Assembly: GCA_031365465.1 (NCBI GenBank)
Contig: JANLYD010000383.1
Span: 1-12,949, forward strand
Source: JABFRJ01 sp031365465
GTDB lineage: Bacteria; Pseudomonadota; Alphaproteobacteria; Rhizobiales; Hyphomicrobiaceae
DNA length: 12,949 bases
Direction: 5' to 3'
Shown piece by piece: positions 6,662 to 12,949 of the stretch; within the stretch, counting starts at the first letter, position 1; each line of letters begins with the position of its first letter. The translations under genes were made by a program, and so were the position numbers. Below the pieces are notes generated by a model. That model saw nothing but the letters and a program-made list of their open reading frames with translations. It was not told the DNA's origin and did no database searches.

Positions 6662-7448
6662 ACAGCACCGGTATTTCGGCGCGCGCCAAGATGTGGCTGG
6701 TCGCGCCGCCAAATATCATCTGCCGCAGCCGGCTTTGGGTGTATGCGCCTTTCAACAACAGGTCGGCACCGTACGCCTTGGCTTCCGCAAGTATGGTTTC
6801 ACCCGGGCCCCGCCCTTTCGGATCGACCGATTTTTCGGTCGCGGTAATGCCGTGCGCGGCCAAGTGACCGGCAGCGTCACGAGCGCTCGGCCCCGACACG
6901 CTGTTGCCCTCGACGAACAGGAACTGCACGCGTTTGGCTTTGACCAGAATTGGCATGGCGAGAGCGATCGCACGAGCGGTTTCGGTCGAGCGGTTCCAGT
7001 GGATCAGCACGGAGTCACCGATGGTTGCGGGCGCGACCGGCGGCGCCATCATTACCGGACGGCCACTGTCGAACAACGCGGCCTCGAATGCCGTAACGCG
7101 TCCGCCTTTCGGACCCGGGCGTGGCAACACGGTCAGATCATAGAGCCGTCCGAGACTGCCGAGTTCGCCGTCGTCGACCGTGCCGCCGCCACGCCAGCGA
7201 AAATTTTTCGACGACATCGCCCCTTGCTCGAACAGATTGCGCGCCTCACGAATATATTTGGTCTCGTCCCAATCGGCGGGCGGCAATGTGACGGCGACGA
7301 TCGGATCGGGCGCCACAACTTCGGCAAAAGCGGGTCTGAGCGCGACGCCTTCAACGCTGGCTCCGAAACGTTCTGCGATCAGACGGGCGCATGTCACCGT
7401 TGACACAGAGGGCATCGCAGGGTCGGTGGGAACCAAGATGATTTTCAT
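6651..7448 (-). CDS. Universal stress protein (UspA) family
   Basis: A 265-residue cytoplasmic protein. The start MKIILVPTDP is a typical first Usp beta-strand. The C-terminal half (about 145-265) is the better conserved Usp fold, from VLIHWNRSTETARAI through GADLLLKGAY to SHILARAEIPVLFAH. The nucleotide-binding signature G-2x-G-9x-G-(S/T) is degenerate: Gly234 and Gly247 are kept, but the second glycine is Thr237. The N-terminal half is weakly conserved and probably a second, decayed Usp repeat, giving a pseudo-dimer in one chain; this is inference. ATG at 7448 is preferred over an in-frame GTG at 7460 because it gives the family-like start; the ribosome site (GGAG, 11 nt upstream) is loose. 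It lies upstream of dapB on the same strand and is divergent from the GNAT gene. Function in stress tolerance is by family only. Confidence 0.85.
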   Translation of the reverse strand: MKIILVPTDPAMPSVSTVTCARLIAERFGASVEGVALRPAFAEVVAPDPIVAVTLPPADWDETKYIREARNLFEQGAMSSKNFRWRGGGTVDDGELGSLGRLYDLTVLPRPGPKGGRVTAFEAALFDSGRPVMMAPPVAPATIGDSVLIHWNRSTETARAIALAMPILVKAKRVQFLFVEGNSVSGPSARDAAGHLAAHGITATEKSVDPKGRGPGETILAEAKAYGADLLLKGAYTQSRLRQMIFGGATSHILARAEIPVLFAH

Positions 7449-7580
7449 GGCAAGATCCACTCCACTGTTCGGTAGGCTACATCTTAGCCTGAAGCGCGGG
7501 GAGTGTCAGCCGTCTTCCGCTGGCGGCACGGACGGGCGACGATAAACTACTCCCGTTTGCACAATATGAGGACCTGTTCG
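7449..7580. promoter_or_regulatory. Divergent usp/GNAT promoter region with inverted repeat
   Basis: A 132-nt gap between divergent genes. The clearest element is AGGCTA (7474-7479) and TAGCCT (7485-7490), a perfect 6-bp inverted repeat with a 5-nt spacer, placed 26 nt from the stress-protein start. It could be an operator or a 5' mRNA hairpin of that gene. A weaker repeat, ACGGG (7532-7536) and CCCGT (7552-7556), lies nearer the GNAT start. No confident -35/-10 pair is seen. Confidence 0.35.
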
Positions 7581-8357
7581 ATGCCGATCCACGCTGCAAC
7601 GCCGGCGTTTACCTTCGATGAAAACCTCGCCATGGAACGCGCCGCCGCACGCGCTTGGCCGGCGCTCAACACCGTCGATGTCGACGGGTGGGTCTGGCGT
7701 TGTTCCGGCGGCGGCACGCGGCGCGCCAACTCCGTGTTGCCGTTGGCGTTTTCCGGTAGATCGGTCGATGCCGCTATCGATGCGGTCGAAGCCAGATATC
7801 GCGCGCGAAAATTACGCTGCTATTTCCAGGTCAGTTCGATCAGTCAGCCGGCGAGCCTCGACGACGATCTGCAGCGGCGCGGTTACACCTACGAAGAACC
7901 CGTGCTGTTGCTTGCAAAACGTTTGCCGCCGACGCATCCGACAGCGTTTCCTCCGTCCGTTGTCGTCACGCAGGTGCCGACCGAAGACTGGCTCGCGGTC
8001 TATGGCGCAACCATCGATGCGGTTCGGCGCGCCGCCACGCCGGCGACGTTGGCGCGGGTTCCCGACGAACGCGCATTTTTGCTCGCGCGTCGGGACGGAC
8101 GTCCGACTGCGTCGGCGCTAGGCGTCGTCTCGCCCGATCACGTTGCGATCGTCGAGTGCGTCGCAACCGACGCCAGGCATCGCCGCACGGGTGCCGCTCG
8201 CGACGTGATGGCGGCACTCGAGGCATGGGCTGCGAGCCGAGGCGCAACCACCGTCGCGCTGCAAGTCGTGGAAACGAACGCACCCGCGCGCGCGCTTTAC
8301 GAAGGCGGCGGCTATCAACTTGCCGGCCGCTATCATTACCGTTGGCGCGACGTGTGA
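7581..8357 (+). CDS. GNAT-family N-acetyltransferase, two-lobed
   Basis: A 258-residue cytoplasmic protein. The C-terminal half (about 128-258) is a GNAT domain: VECVATDARHRRTGAAR carries the acetyl-CoA pyrophosphate loop (R-x-x-G-x-A type), followed by the helix VMAALEAWAASRGA, the strand TVALQVVETNAPA and the ending ALYEGGGYQLAGRYHYR. The N-terminal half, with GWVWRCSGGGTRRANSV and DDDLQRRGYTYEEPVLLL, matches the lead segment of a common bacterial GNAT subfamily and may be a decayed second GNAT lobe. The substrate is unknown. ATG at 7581 is chosen because GAGGA (7568-7572) sits 8 nt before it; an ATG at 7566 in the same frame has no such site. It converges with the unknown membrane-protein gene across an 11-nt gap. 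Confidence 0.88.
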   Translation: MPIHAATPAFTFDENLAMERAAARAWPALNTVDVDGWVWRCSGGGTRRANSVLPLAFSGRSVDAAIDAVEARYRARKLRCYFQVSSISQPASLDDDLQRRGYTYEEPVLLLAKRLPPTHPTAFPPSVVVTQVPTEDWLAVYGATIDAVRRAATPATLARVPDERAFLLARRDGRPTASALGVVSPDHVAIVECVATDARHRRTGAARDVMAALEAWAASRGATTVALQVVETNAPARALYEGGGYQLAGRYHYRWRDV

Positions 8358-8368
8358 CCCTCAACCGC

Positions 8369-9064
8369 TTATTTGGCGGCGCTGACGGTTGGTTTCCAAT
8401 CTTCGGCGTGCATGGAAATGCTGACGCGCCGGAAGCCCAGTTGCTGCTGCGAATACCACGGCAGCGTTCGCGTAAACACCACGGGCGCGGGATCTGTGTG
8501 CTTGAACAGCCAGTCCAAGGGCGAGGCATTCGGCGCGGTCGCAGTGGCGAGCTTCAGTGTGAACCGAAAGCTTCCGGCATCTTGCGCGATATGGGGAAGC
8601 GGATTGCCCTGCGGATAAAACCGGATGGTTTCCGATGCGCTGGCGCGGCCCGCAACGCTGATGGGCGCGAACGATTTGTTGGGCGTGTCGACATTTTTCG
8701 CATGCTCGCCCAGGAACGCGCTGTAGTAGAGTTTCGATTTCACCTCGTCACCTTTGGCGGTCAGGTTCTCGACCTGGAGTTCCATGGCGAGCACCGTGCC
8801 GGATCGGGCGCCATCGTTGTTGATCGTAATCGGGATCGCGAACACTTCGGTGTCGCCGCCACCGTCGTGGGCGTACTGCAAAACGGGCGGCACGAAGATC
8901 GTCAACCGGGGCTGCTTGATGACCGTCTCATATAAGCTCACGCCGGAAAACGCGAACGCGAAGGCCGAGACCACCGTCGCGAGCCGATTGCCGCGCGTGG
9001 CAAGCCGTCCGATGCTCGGAAATCCAGCTATGCCGGTCAGTCCGGCCTCCGTCGGCGTGGTCAT
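8369..9064 (-). CDS. Membrane-anchored protein of unknown function
   Basis: I do not recognise this 231-residue protein. It has a short N-terminal cytoplasmic stretch rich in Gly, Thr and Arg, then one hydrophobic helix at about residues 28-46 (LATVVSAFAFAFSGVSL). The remaining 185 residues would lie in the periplasm. After the helix the sequence PRLTIFVPPVLQY and the stretch EVFAIPITINNDGARSGTVLAMELQVENL (about 73-101) suggest a beta-sandwich fold, as in late-embryogenesis or Ig-like domains; this is pattern reading, not a family match. There are no catalytic motifs and only non-aromatic loops between predicted strands. The ATG has a G-rich upstream sequence. It follows rlpA on the same strand after 79 nt, so a cell-envelope role or shared transcript is possible. 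It has no signs of transfer. Confidence 0.75.
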   Translation of the reverse strand: MTTPTEAGLTGIAGFPSIGRLATRGNRLATVVSAFAFAFSGVSLYETVIKQPRLTIFVPPVLQYAHDGGGDTEVFAIPITINNDGARSGTVLAMELQVENLTAKGDEVKSKLYYSAFLGEHAKNVDTPNKSFAPISVAGRASASETIRFYPQGNPLPHIAQDAGSFRFTLKLATATAPNASPLDWLFKHTDPAPVVFTRTLPWYSQQQLGFRRVSISMHAEDWKPTVSAAK

Positions 9065-9143
9065 TGCCCGTTCCCCCAGAACTACAGTTGAGCCTGCATT
9101 CCGGGTAAAGCGTATTTGCGTCGAAGGCGTGACCGCGCGGGGA

Positions 9144-9734
9144 TCAGTTGACCACTTCGAGTGCGACCCGGACGATGCCGCGTCCGGTCATGTCGATCTC
9201 GGTTGCAGCCGCTTGCGACAGGTCGATGACGCGACCGCCCTTGAACGGCCCGCGATCGTTGATGCGCACGATGGTGCTTTTGCCGTTGGTGACATTGGTG
9301 ACACGCACCCGCGTGCCGAAGGGCAGAGTTTTGTGCGCGGCTGTCATTCCCTGCGGATTGAAGCGTTCGCCAGACGACGTCATTTGTCCCTGCCAATAGA
9401 ACGACGCGAGGCCACCCATCTCGTGCGCGTATCCGGTCAGCGGCCTTGCCGACGGCTGCTGCGGCACGATTGCCGGGCCTATCGAAGCGACGCGGACGCC
9501 GCTGTCGGCCCTGGCCGGAAGCACGACCGTTCGCCACGCACGCAGTTCGACTTTGGGTGCCGATCGCGCGGCGCCATGCATCGGCGCTGCCGGCGCAGCA
9601 GTTCGCGTTGGTGCCGGCGCGGTGTCGGCGACGGTGGGCCTGAACTGGTTCACATACCAGCTGTCCTGCGCAACGGCACCGTGGGGCGAAAGCGCGAGAG
9701 CGGCAATCGCCAAAAGCGTCTTGAGTGAGTGCAC
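9144..9734 (-). CDS. rlpA: RlpA-like septal ring lytic transglycosylase, no SPOR domain
   Basis: A 196-residue exported protein. A signal peptide (about 1-22, MHSLKTLLAIAALALSPH, cleavage after AVA) is followed by a Pro/Ala/Thr-rich linker to about residue 60. The double-psi beta-barrel runs from about 107 (GGLASFYWQG) to the end. Family-conserved residues Glu123 (SGERFN), His134 (TAAHKTLPFGT) and Asp160 (RINDRGPF) are present. RlpA enzymes cleave naked glycan strands at the septum. This copy has no lipobox cysteine and no C-terminal SPOR domain, so it should be a soluble periplasmic form. The start is GTG at 9734, supported by AAAGG six nt upstream; reading further upstream gives an unlikely 334-residue form without a clean signal peptide. 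It is divergent from the MaoC-like gene and followed by an unknown membrane protein. Confidence 0.92.
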   Translation of the reverse strand: MHSLKTLLAIAALALSPHGAVAQDSWYVNQFRPTVADTAPAPTRTAAPAAPMHGAARSAPKVELRAWRTVVLPARADSGVRVASIGPAIVPQQPSARPLTGYAHEMGGLASFYWQGQMTSSGERFNPQGMTAAHKTLPFGTRVRVTNVTNGKSTIVRINDRGPFKGGRVIDLSQAAATEIDMTGRGIVRVALEVVN

Positions 9735-9881
9735 ATCGAGCCTTTCGCGGCGACGGATGTTATGTGGATGACGCTGATTCGGGGCGTCAACAAGGCTCCG
9801 CGATGGCAGTATCGCAGCAGGACGCGCGACGATAGGGTGAGCCTGAGCGTCGTCCCCACCTGTCTCGCGCGAGCACCAACC
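9735..9881. promoter_or_regulatory. Divergent rlpA/MaoC gap
   Basis: A 147-nt gap between divergent genes. It contains TGACGC (9769-9774) and GCGTCA (9784-9789), a perfect 6-bp inverted repeat with 9-nt spacer. A weaker GACGA/TCGTC pair is at 9828-9832 and 9850-9854. Either could be an operator. No clear promoter hexamers are visible. Confidence 0.3.
9741..9745 (-). promoter_or_regulatory. Ribosome site fixing the GTG start of rlpA
   Basis: On the minus strand AAAGG is followed by CTCGAT and then GTG at 9734. The 6-nt spacing, and the signal peptide that begins directly at this codon, decide the start over any upstream in-frame codon. Confidence 0.6.
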
Positions 9882-10352
9882 ATGCAACTTCTCGGACACG
9901 GCTTTTATTGGCAGGATCTCACCGTCGGCGCGCGCTATCGAACTTATGGCCGCACCATTGCCGAGCACGACATCACCGCGTTCTGCAACGTGGTCGGATT
10001 TGTCGAGCCGCTGTTCACCGACGCGGAATATCGCAGGAAGCATTCGGCAATGCAGGGTTTCGCTGCCCCGGCAGCGCTGGTTTATGCTGTCGCTGAAGGG
10101 TTGGCGTTGGCCGGTACAGGTCACGGTACGGGCTTGGCGTTTCTGCACACCGAACTCGACGTCAAAGGGCCCGTGCTCGGCGGCGACACGATCTCGGTGC
10201 AGATCGAGATCACCGAGCAGCGCGCGAGTTCGAAAGGCCGCGGCCTCGTCCGCTCGCGCAACACGGTCGTCAATCAGCGCGGCGAAACGGTGATGATCTA
10301 CACGCCGCTGCGGCTGATGGCAGGCCGTCCCGATGCGACCGTCGCGGTCTGA
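9882..10352 (+). CDS. MaoC-like hot-dog fold protein
   Basis: A 156-residue cytoplasmic protein of the MaoC acyl-CoA dehydratase/hydratase type. YWQDLTVGARYRTYGRTIAEHDITAFCNVVG (residues 9-39) is the usual N-terminal lead-in, followed by the central helix, AAPAALVYAVAEGLAL, and the strands FLHTELDVKGPVLGGDTISVQIEI and VRSRNTVVNQRGETVMIYTPLRL. The hydratase-2 motif G-D-x-N-P-x-H, whose Asp and His are catalytic, reads GFVEPLF at 39-45, so both catalytic residues are absent. Other MaoC branches show similar EPLF wording. It could be an acyl-CoA hydratase acting differently, or a binding protein. The ATG at 9882 fits the family start, although the ribosome site is weak. It converges with the PLP-enzyme gene, with only 3 nt between stop codons. 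Confidence 0.85.
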   Translation: MQLLGHGFYWQDLTVGARYRTYGRTIAEHDITAFCNVVGFVEPLFTDAEYRRKHSAMQGFAAPAALVYAVAEGLALAGTGHGTGLAFLHTELDVKGPVLGGDTISVQIEITEQRASSKGRGLVRSRNTVVNQRGETVMIYTPLRLMAGRPDATVAV

Positions 10353-10355
10353 CGG

Positions 10356-11438
10356 TCACACCAGTTTGCCGCGCGCCGCCACCGGGTACACATCGACGAT
10401 TTCGTTGCCGCGCACGGCGATGAGTTGATCGACCATGTTGACGACGACACACACGTGATTGGGGATCACCCGCACGACATCGCCGACGCTTGGCCGCGCA
10501 TTGCACTTCGACAGATCGAGGAAACCGTGCTCCTCGGCGAAGCCTTTGATCCTGGCTTCGGGATGTTCAAGGATCAACCCGTAACCTTCGAGACCGCCTT
10601 GATCGGCCGTCAGGGTTTTCGATCCGGCATCCAGAATGCCACGCTCGGGACCGGCGCGGCTGACGACCGTCGTGAAGACCGACAGCGCGCAATCGGCCAA
10701 CGTGGCGACTCCCGCCTTCACCTGCATGCGATCGTTGAAAATATAAGTGCCCGCGCGATGCTCCGTTGCGCCGTCCAGCTTGCCGACATTGACCAGATTC
10801 GGCGATCCACCGGTGGATACCAACTTGGGGTCCAGACCGAGTGGCGACAACGCACCTTTGACGTCATCAAGGAACGCCTGCGTTTCCGCCCACGACGTTT
10901 CCGTCGGATAAAAAAGCAGCCCACGGAATTCAAGCCCGGGTGTGTCAGCGATCAACTTGGCCAACGCGATGGCTTCGCGCGCCGTTTCGACGCCCGCGCG
11001 CTTGCGTCCGGTATCGCATTCCACAGCGACCCCGATGGTCGCTTCTGCCTGCGCCGCAGCTTCCGCATATGCCGCAATCGTCACCGGGTTGTCGGCACAT
11101 ACCGTCAAATCGAGTGTGCGGCGTAGCGCTGCCAAACGGCCCGAGCGCGCCGCCCCGATCAAGTTGTAGCTGACGAGAATGTCGGAGATCCCTGCTGCCG
11201 CCATCACGTCGGCTTCGCCGAGCTTCTGGCACGTGATGCCGCGCGCGCCTGCCGCGATCTGCGCTTTGGCCAGCCCCGGCACCTTGTGCGTCTTGATGTG
11301 CGGGCGATTGGCCACTCCGGCAGCGTCGCAGATGCCTTGCACACGGGCGATATTGCGATCGACCACATCGAGATCGATCACCACCGCAGGGGTGCCAAAT
11401 TCCTGTGCGATCCGCGTTTTCAGAGTTGCAAGTGACAA
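10356..11438 (-). CDS. D-threonine aldolase/D-serine dehydratase-like PLP enzyme
   Basis: A 360-residue fold-type III PLP enzyme with an alanine-racemase-like barrel. The PLP lysine is Lys49 in RPHIKTHK (45-52). Later landmarks are VECDTGRKRAGV (139-150), STGGSPNL (208-215), HRAGTYIFND (227-236) and the metal site His328/Cys330 in PNHVCVVVN, which matches the zinc ligands of eukaryotic D-serine dehydratase and the metal site of D-threonine aldolase. Reaction: metal-assisted cleavage or dehydration of a D-3-hydroxy-amino acid; which one cannot be told. The start is TTG at 11438, backed by GGGGAG at 11446-11451 (minus strand) with 7-nt spacing; the first in-frame Met is far inside the barrel. 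It is divergent from the methyltransferase gene and stands alone. Confidence 0.9.
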   Translation of the reverse strand: MSLATLKTRIAQEFGTPAVVIDLDVVDRNIARVQGICDAAGVANRPHIKTHKVPGLAKAQIAAGARGITCQKLGEADVMAAAGISDILVSYNLIGAARSGRLAALRRTLDLTVCADNPVTIAAYAEAAAQAEATIGVAVECDTGRKRAGVETAREAIALAKLIADTPGLEFRGLLFYPTETSWAETQAFLDDVKGALSPLGLDPKLVSTGGSPNLVNVGKLDGATEHRAGTYIFNDRMQVKAGVATLADCALSVFTTVVSRAGPERGILDAGSKTLTADQGGLEGYGLILEHPEARIKGFAEEHGFLDLSKCNARPSVGDVVRVIPNHVCVVVNMVDQLIAVRGNEIVDVYPVAARGKLV

Positions 11439-11445
11439 GGCGGCT

Positions 11446-11451
11446 CTCCCC
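11446..11451 (-). promoter_or_regulatory. Ribosome site fixing a TTG start
   Basis: GGGGAG on the minus strand lies 7 nt before TTG at 11438. It decides an unusual start codon, because no ATG or GTG at family-like length has comparable support. Confidence 0.65.
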
Positions 11452-11535
11452 GGCGTTGGAATCTCAGATGAATTGATCGTCTGTTGCTGAACGTATCGCC
11501 TTGTCGCTCGCGATCAAACATGATTTCAAGCCCGC

Positions 11536-12624
11536 ATGTCACACCCTGCGCCCTACGATCCCGAGCTTCGCGGCGATACGCCCCTGACGCGCAAACTGAT
11601 CGCCCGCATTCGCGCGGACGGACCGATCAGCGTGGACGACTATATGAATGCCTGCCTGAATGATCCCGAGTTCGGTTATTACCGCACGCAAACGGCGATC
11701 GGCGGCACCGGCGATTTCATCACCGCGCCGGAAATCAGCCAGGTTTTCGGCGAACTGATCGGCTTGTGGTGCGCCGTCGTGTGGCAGCAGATGGGGTCGC
11801 CCGCTGCGGTCAATCTCGTCGAACTCGGCGGTGGACGCGGCACGCTGCTTTCAGACGCCCTGCGCGCAACACGTGGCGTTCCGGGCTTTCGCGACGCCGT
11901 TTGCGTCCACATTCTCGATCGCAACCCGGTCTTGATTGCGCAGCAGCGCGCGACGTTGTCGCCGACCGGCGCGCGTGTGACGTGGCACGATGACTTCGCA
12001 TCACTGCCCGATACGGCGCCGTCGATCTGGCTGGCGAACGAGTTCCTCGACACGCTGCCGGTGCGTCAACAGTTGTGCATCGATGGGCGCTGGCGAGACC
12101 GTAGCATCGGCATCGACGCGGCCGGCCGTTTGGCATTCGAAGAACCCGGCGGCGCGAACGACGCGATCCGCGAGACGCAGGATATTCGACCGATCGTCGA
12201 GGCCTTCCGCGCGCGCGCTACAGGCCACGCCTGCGCCGCACTTTTCCTCGACTACGGATATGTCGGCGGGGCACAAACCGACACACTCCAAGCGGTTCGC
12301 GATCACCGGCCCGAGCACGTGCTGACATCGCCGGGCGAAGCCGATCTCTCGTGCCATGTCGACTTTGCAGCGTTCGCTGCGCAAACGATCGCGACCGCAG
12401 ATCTCGCCGTCGATGGGCCAGTCACGCAGGCGGCGTTTCTCGGCGAACTCGGCATCATGGAGCGTGCATCTAGGCTGATGGCCGCCAATCCCGCCCATGC
12501 GAACATGCTCGAAATGAGCGTCGCGCGTCTGATGGCGCCGCAGGGCATGGGAACGCGCTTCAAAGTCATCGCCTTGCGCAGTGCGGGACTGCCGGCGTTG
12601 CCGGGCTTTTCCGACGCGCCATAA
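11536..12624 (+). CDS. MidA/NDUFAF7-family SAM-dependent methyltransferase
   Basis: A 362-residue protein of the DUF185/MidA family. The mitochondrial relative NDUFAF7 methylates an arginine of a complex I subunit; bacterial substrates are not established. Signature stretches in order are ISVDDYMNACLNDPEFGYY (31-49), GTGDFITAPEISQVFGE (57-73), the SAM-binding VELGGGRGTL (95-104), ANEFLDTLPVRQ (167-178), LFLDYGYVGG (236-245), DTLQAVRDH (249-257), GEADLSCHVDF (267-277) and a C-terminus QGMGTRFKVIALRSAG. The length is typical. ATG 11536 fits the family start, though its ribosome site is weak. In many alphaproteobacteria this gene follows lgt; here the upstream neighbour is a divergent PLP enzyme, so that linkage is absent. 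It converges on tex with a 10-nt gap. Confidence 0.93.
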   Translation: MSHPAPYDPELRGDTPLTRKLIARIRADGPISVDDYMNACLNDPEFGYYRTQTAIGGTGDFITAPEISQVFGELIGLWCAVVWQQMGSPAAVNLVELGGGRGTLLSDALRATRGVPGFRDAVCVHILDRNPVLIAQQRATLSPTGARVTWHDDFASLPDTAPSIWLANEFLDTLPVRQQLCIDGRWRDRSIGIDAAGRLAFEEPGGANDAIRETQDIRPIVEAFRARATGHACAALFLDYGYVGGAQTDTLQAVRDHRPEHVLTSPGEADLSCHVDFAAFAAQTIATADLAVDGPVTQAAFLGELGIMERASRLMAANPAHANMLEMSVARLMAPQGMGTRFKVIALRSAGLPALPGFSDAP

Positions 12625-12634
12625 CTGCCTGCGC

Positions 12635-12949
12635 TCAGCGCTTTTCCTGCGCTTTGCGAAGTGCAGCGGCGAGAGCGCTTTCGCCGCCGACGGGATTGCT
12701 GACGGGCCGGAAACCGCCGGCCGGTTTCGGTGCTACCGACGTCGGCGCGCTTTTGCCATACGCGCCTGCAACGGTGCCTTGGCCGACGCTGCCGCTCTTC
12801 ATCGTCAGCGCAATCCGCTTGCGCGCCGCATCCACGTCCTTGACGCGCACGTGCACGACGTCGCCGGCTTTGACGATCTCGCGCGGGTCTTTGACGAACG
12901 TGTCTGCAAGTTCGGAGATGTGCACCAACCCGTCCTGATGCACGCCCAC
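12635..12949 (-). CDS. tex: Tex transcription accessory protein (C-terminal end only)
   Basis: The last 104 residues of Tex, an S1-domain RNA-binding protein that acts in transcription and RNA metabolism; the rest lies beyond the window. The segment VGVHQDGLVHISELADTF, then VKDPREIVKAGDVVHVRVKDVDAARKRIALTM, is the end of the S1 domain and matches the Tex-type VHQDGLVH wording. After it comes a low-complexity tail of about 50 residues rich in Gly, Ala, Pro and Ser (GQGTVAGAYGKSAP, KPAGGFRPVSNPVGG), ending in the charged helix ALAAALRKAQEKR. Such a tail is absent from short Tex proteins. The gene end is clear; the start is off the window. Confidence 0.95.
   Translation of the reverse strand: MGVHQDGLVHISELADTFVKDPREIVKAGDVVHVRVKDVDAARKRIALTMKSGSVGQGTVAGAYGKSAPTSVAPKPAGGFRPVSNPVGGESALAAALRKAQEKR

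Noticed and set aside
5991..7403. A 470-residue forward frame across dapB and usp
   Set aside because: It runs antisense to two recognised genes and has Arg/Gln/His-rich composition typical of shadow frames.
9735..10148. Upstream extension of the RlpA frame to 10148
   Set aside because: It overlaps the MaoC-like gene antisense and shows no conserved sequence. The signal peptide and ribosome site place the start at 9734.
1..12949. Mobile elements, CRISPR arrays, toxin-antitoxin or defence genes
   Set aside because: I looked for transposase motifs, direct-repeat arrays, tRNA-like ends and small toxin/antitoxin pairs and saw none. The gene content is ordinary chromosomal.

Overview
The window is GC-rich bacterial chromosome with densely packed, mostly intact protein genes. 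I see no rRNA, tRNA, CRISPR array, insertion sequence or phage gene. The gene families point to an alphaproteobacterium, most likely Hyphomicrobiales (Rhizobiales): a MidA/NDUFAF7-type methyltransferase, a short RlpA without a SPOR domain, a two-lobed GNAT protein, and a Tex protein with a low-complexity tail. The order-level placement is inference.

Layout. (1) 1-1246, rightward: the end of a MalG-type sugar ABC permease, then a DapA-fold aldolase/lyase that lacks the arginine typical of true dihydrodipicolinate synthase. (2) 1328-4504: a LuxR-type response regulator of the ErdR/CrbR kind, divergent from a small DUF4212-like membrane subunit and a 611-residue sodium:solute symporter (SSS) homologue. 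(3) 4726-5694: proline iminopeptidase, convergent with dapB. (4) 5706-7448, leftward: dapB, a possible tiny Cys-rich ORF, and a universal stress protein. (5) 7581-9734: a GNAT acetyltransferase, then a leftward pair made of a membrane-anchored protein of unknown function and RlpA. (6) 9882-11438: a MaoC-like hot-dog protein convergent with a D-threonine aldolase/D-serine dehydratase-like PLP enzyme. (7) 11536-12949: a MidA/NDUFAF7-like methyltransferase convergent with the 3' end of tex.

How the genes fit together. Only two blocks look functionally linked. The ABC permease and the DapA-like enzyme probably import and cleave a sugar acid or amino-sugar acid. The regulator/DUF4212/SSS divergon resembles the acetate (short-chain monocarboxylate) systems controlled by MxtR/ErdR and CrbS/CrbR, but no sensor kinase is present. 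The SSS protein has also lost several family-signature residues, including the Ser/Thr pair expected at the Na2 sodium site. This divergon is the most interesting part of the window. The other genes are housekeeping or stand-alone enzymes.

Several convergent pairs are separated by only 3-11 nt, and none has a clear terminator with a U-tract. A few inverted repeats in the divergent and 3' regions may be operators or RNA hairpins. I found nothing that I would call a new defence or mobile system.
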